Source: Lysobacter silvisoli (GTDB lineage Bacteria; Pseudomonadota; Gammaproteobacteria; Xanthomonadales; Xanthomonadaceae). From it: a DNA stretch of 64,000 nt. Both the position numbers and the translations under genes were made by a program. The first letter of the stretch is position 1. Every line of letters begins with the position of its first letter. A model generated the notes under the pieces. It did no database searches, was not told where the DNA came from, and saw only the letters and a list, made by a program, of their open reading frames with translations. The stretch covers positions 434,001 to 498,000 of the forward strand of contig NZ_QTSU01000003.1 in the NCBI RefSeq assembly GCF_003382365.1, given 5' to 3'. Below are positions 57,342 through 64,000 of this stretch, piece by piece.

Positions 57342-57727
57342 GCGCGCACGATCTGCATTCGCCCTGTCGCGACGTGCTGGAAGCGCTGGTGACCCAGACC
57401 CTGGGCGTGGACTCGGCGGCGGTGGTCACCGGCGACGGTTTCGAGGTCGCCGCGGTGCTGCGCGAGGGCGTGGCCGGCGAGCGCCTGGCGGCGATGGTGA
57501 GTTCGCTGCTCGCGCTGAGCGAAGCGGTGGCGCTGGAGCTGGGCATGAACGGTTGCCGCAACGTCATCGTCGAAACCGAGGCCGGCGCGGTGGTGACCCT
57601 GCGCATTCCGGCTTCAGGCCGCGAACTGCTGATGAGCGTGCTGTGCAGCGACGCGGCCAGCCTGGGCTCGGTGCTGTACGCCGCGCGCGACACCGCGCGC
57701 ACCCTGGGGCAGCGCCTGACGACCTGA
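57338..57727 (+). CDS. Roadblock/LC7-type protein, first of two
   Basis: This 129-residue protein starts at ATG 57338 inside the GTPase stop. It shows the Roadblock pattern VLEALVTQTLGVDSAAVVTGDGFEVAAVL, then ERLAAMVSSLLALSEAVALELG and NVIVETEAGAVVTLRIP. Such dimers act as GTPase-activating or platform proteins for MglA-type GTPases (MglB, CvnB). Coupled translation implies a stoichiometric partner of the GTPase. It is distinct from the second Roadblock protein in both length and sequence. Confidence 0.85.
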   Translation: MSAHDLHSPCRDVLEALVTQTLGVDSAAVVTGDGFEVAAVLREGVAGERLAAMVSSLLALSEAVALELGMNGCRNVIVETEAGAVVTLRIPASGRELLMSVLCSDAASLGSVLYAARDTARTLGQRLTT

Positions 57728-57803
57728 TCCGCATAACGGCCGCGGACGTCGCATCGGGTCCGCCGCCGTCCACTGTCCGGTGCGAAAGGGAGGAGTAGGG
57801 GCC

Positions 57804-58163
57804 ATGGGCAATCTGACGCAATCGCTGGAAGAACTGATGCAGATCGACGGCGCGGCCGCCGCCGCGGTGGTGGATTCCAACAGCGGCATGGTGCTGGGCA
57901 AGGCCGGCGGCGGCGTGGACCTGGACGTCGCCGGCGCCGGCAACACCGAAGTGGTGCGCGCCAAACTCAAGACGATGAAATCGCTGGGCCTCAAGGACAA
58001 CATCGAGGACATCCTGATCACCCTGGGCAAGCAGTACCACGTGATCCGGCCCATGGCCGAGCGCTCGGGCGTCTTCATCTACCTGGTGCTGGACAAGGCC
58101 AAGTCCAGCCTGGCGCTGGCGCGGATCAAGACTGCGGAAATCGAGGCGGGGATGTCGCTGTAG
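57804..58163 (+). CDS. Roadblock/LC7-type protein, second of two
   Basis: The 119-residue protein starts at ATG 57804 with a very strong site (AAGGGAGGAGTAGGGGCC), so it may be made in excess over the upstream proteins. The Roadblock pattern is LTQSLEELMQIDGAAAAAVVDSNSGMVLGKAG, then VVRAKLKTMKSLGLKDNIEDILITLGKQYHVIRPM, ending VFIYLVLDKAKSSLALARI. Related single-domain proteins in proteobacteria are short relatives of MglB. With the preceding Roadblock gene it could form homo- or heterodimers on the GTPase. It closes the operon; a separate promoter candidate follows. Confidence 0.85.
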   Translation: MGNLTQSLEELMQIDGAAAAAVVDSNSGMVLGKAGGGVDLDVAGAGNTEVVRAKLKTMKSLGLKDNIEDILITLGKQYHVIRPMAERSGVFIYLVLDKAKSSLALARIKTAEIEAGMSL

Positions 58164-58236
58164 CCGCTGTCTTCTGGGCTCCCGGCGCCGGGTGGCCGCC
58201 GGGGGGCCAGTCGCGGCGGGGGGCCGCGGCGGCCAG

Positions 58237-58264
58237 TTGAGATTCGCCGGTAAGGGCGTACATT
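58237..58264 (+). promoter_or_regulatory. Candidate sigma-70 promoter of the GGDEF-EAL gene
   Basis: TTGAGA (58237-58242), a 16-bp spacer and TACATT (58259-58264) lie 34 bp before ATG 58298. The pair agrees at 5/6 and 4/6 positions with consensus, and would give a short leader. Confidence 0.45.
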
Positions 58265-58297
58265 CTGTGCCTACATGCCACGCTCTGGGGGCTGGAC

Positions 58298-60712
58298 ATG
58301 CAGCACAGGGATGTCGCTGCGGCGCGTAGCGCGAACTGGTACGCGACGCCCGGCAGCAAGAAGGCGCCATGGCGCGTCTGGCTGGGTTTTGTCGCCCTGG
58401 TGTTCGCCGCGGGGCTGGCCACGGTGATTTCCGCCGCCGTGATCGAGATCCAGGCCGGCGCCACCGCCTATCTGGTCGGCGAGGGCCATTGGTCGCGGGC
58501 GCGGCTGGAAATCGTCTACCACCTGGACCGCTACGCGGCGCGCGGCGATCCGCGCGAACTGGCGTTGGCGCGCAAGGCGCTGGAAGTGCCCATGGGCGAT
58601 CGCGCCGGACGACTGGCGCTGGAGCGCAGCCCGCCGGACCTGCAGGCGGCCGCGCAGGGCTTTCGCGCCGGCCGCAACGCCGAGGCGGATATCCCGCGTC
58701 TGATCTGGGTGTACCGCAATTTTTCCAAGGCGCCGTTCTTCGCCGACGCGGTCGCGATCTGGCGCGAGGCCGAACCGCACATCTTCCGGCTGCAGGCCAT
58801 CGCCGATCAGCTGGAAGCGCACTGGCGCCAGCCGGGCGCCGGCGCCGCCGGACCGCAGGTGCGCGCGGAATTGGACCGCATCGGCCGAACTCTGCAGCCG
58901 ATGGAGCGGCGCTTCGCCGACACCCTGCTCGACGGCGTCGCGCAGGTGCGGGTGATGCTGCTGCTGGTCAGCGGCGTGCTGTTCGTGGTCATCGCCGCGC
59001 TCGCGGTGCTCGCCTACTACTCGTCGCTGCGCCGCATCCGCGCCACCGAGAGCCGCTTCCGCGCCGCCTTCCAGCAGGCCAGCGTGGGCATGGTCAAGCT
59101 CAACACCGATGGACTGGTGCTGGCCGCCAACGAGGAACTGGCGGCGATGCTGGGCCATTCCGCCGAGTACCTGGTGGGCACGCGCTTCAGCGACCATCTC
59201 AACGACGGCGGCGCGGCCGACGACAGCTGGATGAACGCCACCGCGCCGGTGGAACACCGCGTGCGCCGCGCCGACGGCAGCCAGTTCTGGGGCCGCATCA
59301 CCACCTCCAACGTACAGGTGGAGCATGGCGACGGCCGCATCTTCCTCATCGTCGAGGACGTGTCCGAGGCGCGCGACCTGACCCAGATCCTGACCTTCCA
59401 GGCCAGTCACGACGGCCTCACCGGCCTGATCAACCGGCGCGAGATCGAGCAACGCCTGGACGGTCTGCTCGCGCAGGCGCACGCCGACGGGCGCCGCCAC
59501 ACCCTGTGCTTCCTCGATCTGGATCAGTTCAAGCTCATCAACGACACCTGCAGCCACGCCGCCGGCGACGAAGTGCTGCGGCTGATCGCGACGACCCTGC
59601 CCGGCCATCTGCGTCCGCAGGATTGGATGGGCCGCCTGGGTGGCGACGAGTTCGCGGTGCTGCTGCACGACACGCCGGTCGACGCCGCGACCGCGCTCGC
59701 CGGCCGCATGAACCAGATCCTGGCCGATACCTGCCTGCTGTGGGAGGGCCACCATTTCGCCCTGACCGCGAGCATCGGCCTGGTCGAGATCAACGCCGAA
59801 AGCCCGACCGTGGCCTGGCTGCTGCGCGCGGCCGACACCGCCTGCTACCTGGCCAAGGACGGCGGCCGCAACAGCATCCAGGTCTATGCCGAAAGCGACG
59901 CCGAGGTCGCCCAGCGCCACCGCGAGATGCACTGGATCGACCAGACCCGGTCGGCGATCGCCGAAGACCGCCTGCAGCTGTACGCGCAGCGCATCGTGCC
60001 CTTGGATCCGGCCGCGGGCGGACTGCAGTACGAGATCCTAGTTCGCCTGCGCGACCACAACGGCAACCTGTGCCAGCCCGGCGCGTTCCTGCCGGCGGCC
60101 GAGCGTTACGGCCAGGCCAGCATGATCGACCTGCAGGTGCTGACGCTAACGGTGCAGGCCTTGTCGCGCAACCGCGCGCACCTGAACCAGCTGGAGCTGT
60201 GCCACGTGAACGTGTCTGGCCAGTCGGCGGCGTCGCGCGACTTCTGCCGGCGCGCCGAAGCGCTGCTGACGGCCAACCCCGAGGTGGCCCGCAAGCTGTG
60301 CTTCGAGCTGACCGAGACCGCGTCCATCGACCGGCTGTCGCAAGCGCGCGCCTTCATCGAGACCGTGCATGCGCACGGTTGCCTGGTGGCGCTGGACGAT
60401 TTCGGCAGCGGCCTGTCGTCGTTCGCCTATCTCAAGAGCCTGCCGGTGGACATCCTCAAGATCGACGGCCTGTTCGTGCGCGACATCGATCGCAACGACC
60501 TGGACTACGCCGTGGTCCGCGCGATCACCGAGGTCGCGCGTTCGCAGGGCAAGCGCACCGTGGCCGAATGGGCCGAGACGCCCGCCGTGCTGCAGCGCCT
60601 GCGCGACATCGGCGTGGATGCCGCCCAGGGCTATGCCATCCACGAGCCCTGCCCGCTGCAGGAACTGATCCGCCAGGTCGGCCCGGCCGCGCCGACATCC
60701 CACGTCGCCTGA
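58298..60712 (+). CDS. Membrane PAS-GGDEF-EAL c-di-GMP enzyme with degenerate EAL
   Basis: An 804-residue inner-membrane protein. Two membrane segments (about 26-48 and 224-242) enclose a periplasmic helical sensor. PAS (about 255-365), GGDEF (about 375-540) and EAL (about 550-795) follow. GGDEF is intact (448-452, LGGDEF), with an RxxD I-site exactly five residues before it (RPQD-WMGRL-GGDEF), so product-inhibited diguanylate cyclase activity is expected. The EAL domain keeps ELTET, DDFGSGLSS and KIDG, but EAL is EIL (579-581) and EGVET is EWAET, so phosphodiesterase activity is doubtful. It follows the Roadblock genes and may be their output or a separate unit. Confidence 0.92.
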   Translation: MQHRDVAAARSANWYATPGSKKAPWRVWLGFVALVFAAGLATVISAAVIEIQAGATAYLVGEGHWSRARLEIVYHLDRYAARGDPRELALARKALEVPMGDRAGRLALERSPPDLQAAAQGFRAGRNAEADIPRLIWVYRNFSKAPFFADAVAIWREAEPHIFRLQAIADQLEAHWRQPGAGAAGPQVRAELDRIGRTLQPMERRFADTLLDGVAQVRVMLLLVSGVLFVVIAALAVLAYYSSLRRIRATESRFRAAFQQASVGMVKLNTDGLVLAANEELAAMLGHSAEYLVGTRFSDHLNDGGAADDSWMNATAPVEHRVRRADGSQFWGRITTSNVQVEHGDGRIFLIVEDVSEARDLTQILTFQASHDGLTGLINRREIEQRLDGLLAQAHADGRRHTLCFLDLDQFKLINDTCSHAAGDEVLRLIATTLPGHLRPQDWMGRLGGDEFAVLLHDTPVDAATALAGRMNQILADTCLLWEGHHFALTASIGLVEINAESPTVAWLLRAADTACYLAKDGGRNSIQVYAESDAEVAQRHREMHWIDQTRSAIAEDRLQLYAQRIVPLDPAAGGLQYEILVRLRDHNGNLCQPGAFLPAAERYGQASMIDLQVLTLTVQALSRNRAHLNQLELCHVNVSGQSAASRDFCRRAEALLTANPEVARKLCFELTETASIDRLSQARAFIETVHAHGCLVALDDFGSGLSSFAYLKSLPVDILKIDGLFVRDIDRNDLDYAVVRAITEVARSQGKRTVAEWAETPAVLQRLRDIGVDAAQGYAIHEPCPLQELIRQVGPAAPTSHVA

Positions 60713-60772
60713 TCGCGCCAAACTAGTGGCCCGGCCTCAGCCTGGTGCCAGACGTAGTCGGCACCCGGCAGA

Positions 60773-60793
60773 TTTGCACTAAGATGGTGCAAT
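60773..60793. promoter_or_regulatory. NtrC box overlapping the ntrB start codon
   Basis: TTTGCACT-AAGAT-GGTGCAAT differs from the glnA box (35091-35111) at only four positions, and its final bases include the A and T of the ntrB ATG (60792-60794). Bound NtrC would cover the ribosome-binding region's DNA and probably the promoter, predicting autorepression, as NtrC does at glnL in enteric bacteria. Confidence 0.85.
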
Positions 60794-61853
60794 GTCGCCC
60801 GAATCGCCTCCCGCACCGGCCCTGGACGGCCTGACCACGCCGCTGGCCTGGAGCGACGCGGGCGGTGCGATCCTGGGCTGCAACCTGGCGTTTTCGCGCT
60901 GGCTCGGGGTCAGCGCGCGGCGGCTCAACGGCTGGCCGCTGGCCGGGCTGGACGCGGGCGACGGCCGCCTGGCCGCGGCGCTGACGCGCACCGCCGCCGA
61001 CGAGTCGCTGCGGCTGCGCCGCATCCGCCTGCGCTACGCCGACGGCGACGAGCGCTTCGCCGACCTGTGGCTGAGCCGGCACGGCGAAGGCGGCTGGCTG
61101 CTGGAGGCGCATCCGGTGGACGAGTTCCCCGGCGACGATCCGGCGCTGCTGCTGCCGTCGGCCTTGTCGGCCTCGCTCAAGGGCCTGGCGCACGAGCTGC
61201 GCAATCCGCTGGCCGGCGTCAAAGGCGCGGCGCAGTTGCTGGCGCGGCGTCTGGACGCGGGCAACGGTCACAACGGCGATTCGCGCGAGCTGGTCGAACT
61301 GATCGACAGCGAAGTCGATCGCCTGACCGCGTTGCTGGACCGCCTGCTCAACCCGGCGCCGCCGCGCGCGCATGCGCCGCTCAACATCCATGCGGTGCTG
61401 GAGCGCGTGCTGCGCCTGGCCGAAAGCGAAGCGGGCTGGGCGCTGCGCCTGGTGCGCGACTACGACCCCAGCCTGCCCGAGTTCGCCGGCGACGCCGACC
61501 GGCTGATGCAGGCGCTGTGGAACCTGGTGCGCAACGCCATCGAGGCCGGCGCCAGCCAGGTCAGCCTGCGCACGCGCGCTGAGCACGGCGTGCGCATCGC
61601 CGAGGCGATCCACCCGATCGCGCTGCGCCTGGAGATTTCCGACGACGGCCGCGGCGTGCCCGAGGAACTGGCCGAGCAGCTGTTCCTGCCGCTGGTGTCC
61701 GGCCGCGCCGAGGGCAGCGGCCTGGGCCTGGCGCTGGCGCAGCAGGTCGCGCGCGAGCACCGCGGTTCGCTGGCCTACCGCTCGCGCCCGGGCCACACCG
61801 TGTTCACCCTGCTGCTGCCGATGCACATCGAAGAGGGGGCGCCGCCCGCATGA
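60792..61853 (+). CDS. ntrB: Nitrogen sensor kinase NtrB (GlnL)
   Basis: This soluble kinase of 353 residues phosphorylates NtrC under nitrogen limitation and is switched to phosphatase mode by P-II. A PAS-like N-terminus (LAWSDAGGAILGCNLAFSRWLG) precedes the H-box LKGLAHELRNPLAGVKGAAQLL (H134). The N-box is ALWNLVRNAIEAG, and ATP-binding glycine boxes EISDDGRGVPEELAEQLFLPLVSGR and GSGLGLALAQ follow. The start ATG 60792 lies within an NtrC box and has only a weak AAGATGG site. The stop overlaps ntrC (ATGA). It works with GlnK (38225) and glnA (35284). Confidence 0.95.
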   Translation: MSPESPPAPALDGLTTPLAWSDAGGAILGCNLAFSRWLGVSARRLNGWPLAGLDAGDGRLAAALTRTAADESLRLRRIRLRYADGDERFADLWLSRHGEGGWLLEAHPVDEFPGDDPALLLPSALSASLKGLAHELRNPLAGVKGAAQLLARRLDAGNGHNGDSRELVELIDSEVDRLTALLDRLLNPAPPRAHAPLNIHAVLERVLRLAESEAGWALRLVRDYDPSLPEFAGDADRLMQALWNLVRNAIEAGASQVSLRTRAEHGVRIAEAIHPIALRLEISDDGRGVPEELAEQLFLPLVSGRAEGSGLGLALAQQVAREHRGSLAYRSRPGHTVFTLLLPMHIEEGAPPA

Positions 61854-63265
61854 ACGCCAGCTCGGCAACGCCGGCGCGCGTGTGGGTGGTCGACGACGAC
61901 CGCAGCGTGCGCTTCGTCCTGGCCACCGCGCTGCGCGAGGCCGGCTACAGCGTGGACGGCTTCGAAAACGCCGACGACGTGCTCGCGGCGCTGGCGCTGC
62001 GCGGCGCGCCCGACCTGCTCTACACCGACGTGCGCATGCCCGGCGACGACGGCCTGGTCTTGCTGGACAAGCTCAAGGCCGCCGCGCCGCGCCTGCCGGT
62101 GATCGTGATGAGCGCCTACACCGACGTGGCCAGCACCGCCGGCGCGTTCCGCGGCGGCGCGCACGAGTTCCTGTCCAAGCCCTTCGATCTGGACGATGCG
62201 GTGGCGCTGGCCGCGCGCGCGCTGGGCACCGAGCACGGCGCCGCTGCGCCCGCGGCCGAGGCCGCGCCGCCCGCCGATACGCTGATCGGCGACACGCCGG
62301 CCATGCGCACCTTGTTCCGCGCGATCGGCCGCCTGGCGCAGGCGCCGCTGTCGGTGCTGATCACCGGCGAAACCGGCACCGGCAAGGAACTGGTCGCGCG
62401 CGCGCTGCACCGCGAATCGCCGCGCGCCGCGCGCCCGTTCGTGGCGCTCAACACCGCGGCGATCCCGGCCGAGCTGCTGGAAAGCGAATTGTTCGGCCAC
62501 GAGGCCGGCGCCTTCACCGGCGCGCAGCGCCGCCACATCGGCCGCTTCGAGCAGGCCGACGGCGGCAGCCTGTTCCTGGACGAAATCGGCGACATGCCGC
62601 TGACTTTGCAGACGCGGCTGCTGCGCGTACTGGCCGAGGGCGAGTTCTTCCGCGTCGGCGGGCGCGAGCTGATCCGCGTGGACGTGCGTGTGATCGCCGC
62701 CACCCACCAGGACCTGGAAACTCTGGTCGCCGAGGGCCGCTTTCGCGCCGATCTGCTGCACCGGTTGGACGTGGTACGCCTTCGCCTGCCGCCGCTGCGC
62801 GAACGCCGCGCCGACATCGCCCAACTGGCCGAGCGCTTCCTGGCCGCGGCCGCGGCCAAGTTCGCGGCCACGCCCAAACGCCTGTCCAAGCCCGCGCTGG
62901 AACGGCTGCTGGCGCACGACTGGCCCGGCAACGTGCGCGAACTGGAGAACGTGTGCTGGCGCCTGGCCGCGTTGGCGCCGGCCGACAGCATCACCCGCGC
63001 CGACCTGGACGAAGTGCTGGCCGCCTCCGGCCCCGCGCGCGCGGCCGACGACGACTGGGACGCGCGCCTGTCGGCCTGGGCGCGCGCGCAGCTGGCCGAA
63101 GGCGCGCAGGACCTGCACGCGCATGCGCGCGAACGCTTCGACCGCGCCCTGCTGGAGGCGGCGCTGGAGCACACCGGCGGCCGCCGCACCGAAGCCGCCG
63201 CGCGCCTGGGCCTGGGCCGCAACACGCTGACCCGAAAACTGGGCACGGGGCGCAAGCGCAGCTAG
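61850..63265 (+). CDS. ntrC: Sigma-54 activator NtrC (GlnG)
   Basis: The 471-residue bacterial enhancer-binding protein has a receiver with acceptor D60 (LLYTDVRMPGDDG). The AAA+ domain has Walker A GETGTGKELVARALH, the sigma-54-contacting GAFTGA loop (220-225), Walker B GGSLFLDEIGDMPL and the arginine finger region FRADLLHRLDVVRLRLPPLRER. A Fis-type C-terminal HTH (LLEAALEHTGGRRTEAAARLGLGRNTLTRKL) completes it. It should activate the glnA sigma-54 promoter from the box at 35091 and repress ntrBC through the box at 60773. It is translationally coupled to ntrB. Confidence 0.96.
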   Translation: MNASSATPARVWVVDDDRSVRFVLATALREAGYSVDGFENADDVLAALALRGAPDLLYTDVRMPGDDGLVLLDKLKAAAPRLPVIVMSAYTDVASTAGAFRGGAHEFLSKPFDLDDAVALAARALGTEHGAAAPAAEAAPPADTLIGDTPAMRTLFRAIGRLAQAPLSVLITGETGTGKELVARALHRESPRAARPFVALNTAAIPAELLESELFGHEAGAFTGAQRRHIGRFEQADGGSLFLDEIGDMPLTLQTRLLRVLAEGEFFRVGGRELIRVDVRVIAATHQDLETLVAEGRFRADLLHRLDVVRLRLPPLRERRADIAQLAERFLAAAAAKFAATPKRLSKPALERLLAHDWPGNVRELENVCWRLAALAPADSITRADLDEVLAASGPARAADDDWDARLSAWARAQLAEGAQDLHAHARERFDRALLEAALEHTGGRRTEAAARLGLGRNTLTRKLGTGRKRS

Positions 63266-63407
63266 CGATCCGCGCACACCTGCGCGGGTCGCGGCGACGG
63301 CCCGACGGCGGTGTGCGGACTCTGCTTGGTTTCACCGTTGCTGAACCGGCCGCGCGCTAGCCTCGTATGCTTGGACTTACAGCATCGACCTCATGCAAGG
63401 AGCCGCC

Positions 63408-63980
63408 ATGAACGCCGCCGCCCGCACCGCACTGATCGCCGCCGCCGTCCTCGCCCTGAGCGCTTGCGGTTCCGCGCCGCCCAAGACCAAGGCGCCGCCG
63501 CCGGCACCCAAGCCGGTGTCCACCGCGCAGTCCGGGCAGGCGATCCTGGCTTCGGCCTCGGGCAGCCTGGTCAGCGGCAAGCTGAAGCTGACGCCCACCG
63601 CCGACGGCGTGCGCCTGACCGGCGTGATCGGCGGCTTCGCACCCAACAGCGTGCACGCGATCCATATCCACGAGAAGGGCGATTGCAGCGCGGTCGACGC
63701 CAGCAGCGCCGGCGGCCATTTCAATCCCGGCATGAGCGCGCACGGCAAGGCCGACAGCGGCACCCATCACGGCGGCGACATGGACAACATCACCGCCGAT
63801 GCCGAAGGCGTGGCCCAGGTCGACGCGCATGCGCGTGCGGTGACCTTGGGCGGCGGCGCCAGCAACGACGTCGCCGGCCGCGCGGTGATCGTGCATGCCG
63901 CGCCCGACGACTACGTGACCCAGCCGACCGGCAACGCGGGCGCACGCCTGGCCTGCGGCGTGATCTCCGTGTCGCACTGA
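63408..63980 (+). CDS. sodC: Cu/Zn superoxide dismutase, lipoprotein
   Basis: The 190-residue protein starts at ATG 63408 after an ideal AAGGAGCCGCC site; an ATG five codons earlier is less well placed. The signal ends in a lipobox (LALSACGSA), so it is anchored at the periplasmic face. The metal site is complete by eye: HAIHIHEKGDC (Cu ligands), GGHFNP, SGTHHGGDMDNI (Zn/Cu ligands, including Asp) and GRAVIVHAAPDDYVTQPTGNAGARLACGVI (last Cu His and the disulfide Cys). It dismutates superoxide in the periplasm, protecting against host or competitor oxidative attack. It appears monocistronic and ends 20 bp before the window edge. Confidence 0.95.
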   Translation: MNAAARTALIAAAVLALSACGSAPPKTKAPPPAPKPVSTAQSGQAILASASGSLVSGKLKLTPTADGVRLTGVIGGFAPNSVHAIHIHEKGDCSAVDASSAGGHFNPGMSAHGKADSGTHHGGDMDNITADAEGVAQVDAHARAVTLGGGASNDVAGRAVIVHAAPDDYVTQPTGNAGARLACGVISVSH

Positions 63981-64000
63981 CATGTCGCGACTGCGAATTC

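Noticed and set aside
60744-60765. GGTGCC...GGCACC inverted repeat as a second NtrC site before ntrB
   Set aside because: The half sites are the wrong sequence and spacing for TGCACC-N5-GGTGCA; possibly a small hairpin only.

Overview
The window is chromosomal DNA from a very GC-rich gammaproteobacterium. The best fit is Xanthomonadaceae, most likely Lysobacter or a close relative. The evidence is a Xanthomonas-type chitin/GlcNAc uptake locus (TonB-dependent receptor, FucP-type permease, glucokinase, GH20 hexosaminidase), a TorF-glnK-amtB ammonium cluster, many GTAGGAGCGG-type REP sequences, and frequent GTG starts with ATGA/GTGA gene overlaps. This assignment rests on gene content and motif recognition; no search was run. 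I saw no rRNA, tRNA, CRISPR array, phage or transposase gene.

Layout. 1-7.4 kb: a GlcNAc/chitin-derived sugar locus with a perfect 16-bp palindromic operator. 7.6-16.6 kb: a secreted protein; a REC-EAL regulator with a hybrid histidine kinase; then a glutathione-like cluster (gamma-glutamyltransferase, TPR/2OG-Fe(II) oxygenase, gamma-glutamylcyclotransferase). 16.8-26.0 kb: AAA+ ATPase divergent from an AEC carrier, a secreted subtilase, and parA/sixA/yceI/phospholipase D with 4-bp overlaps among the last three. 26.4-35.0 kb: lipid, thioesterase, hydrolase, TPR, PEBP, RDD, META lipoprotein and uppP genes, separated by repeats. 35.1-40.0 kb: nitrogen block with a textbook sigma-54 promoter and NtrC box ahead of glnA, then GNAT, TorF porin, glnK and amtB. 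40.0-40.7 kb: a gene-free patch made almost entirely of repeats. 40.8-47.6 kb: two AraC regulators, a VOC protein and an RND pump with its adaptor. 47.7-53.8 kb: a Cys-rich small protein, a single-module A-T-TE synthetase, a BASS carrier, a GST and small accessory genes with less GC-biased codons. 53.9-60.7 kb: a signalling island (HisKA_2 kinase, REC-ANTAR regulator, unknown protein, Ras-like GTPase, two Roadblock proteins, GGDEF-EAL). 60.8-64 kb: ntrB-ntrC, whose own NtrC box overlaps the ntrB start codon, then a lipoprotein Cu/Zn superoxide dismutase.

How the parts connect. The two nitrogen blocks, 25 kb apart, are joined by nearly identical NtrC boxes: NtrBC would drive glnA through sigma-54 and repress itself. 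The sugar locus joins periplasmic hydrolysis, outer- and inner-membrane uptake and phosphorylation. The 53.9-58.2 kb island resembles the kinase/Roadblock/GTPase conservons of Streptomyces and MglA/MglB polarity modules, but adds an RNA-binding ANTAR regulator and a c-di-GMP enzyme; it is my best candidate for an undescribed system. The A-T-TE protein, with a valine-like specificity code and a cysteine in the thioesterase nucleophile position, is second.

Intergenic DNA carries at least five repeat families. The most notable is a three-copy element of about 100-120 bp bounded by GCAAATCCCCC inverted repeats.
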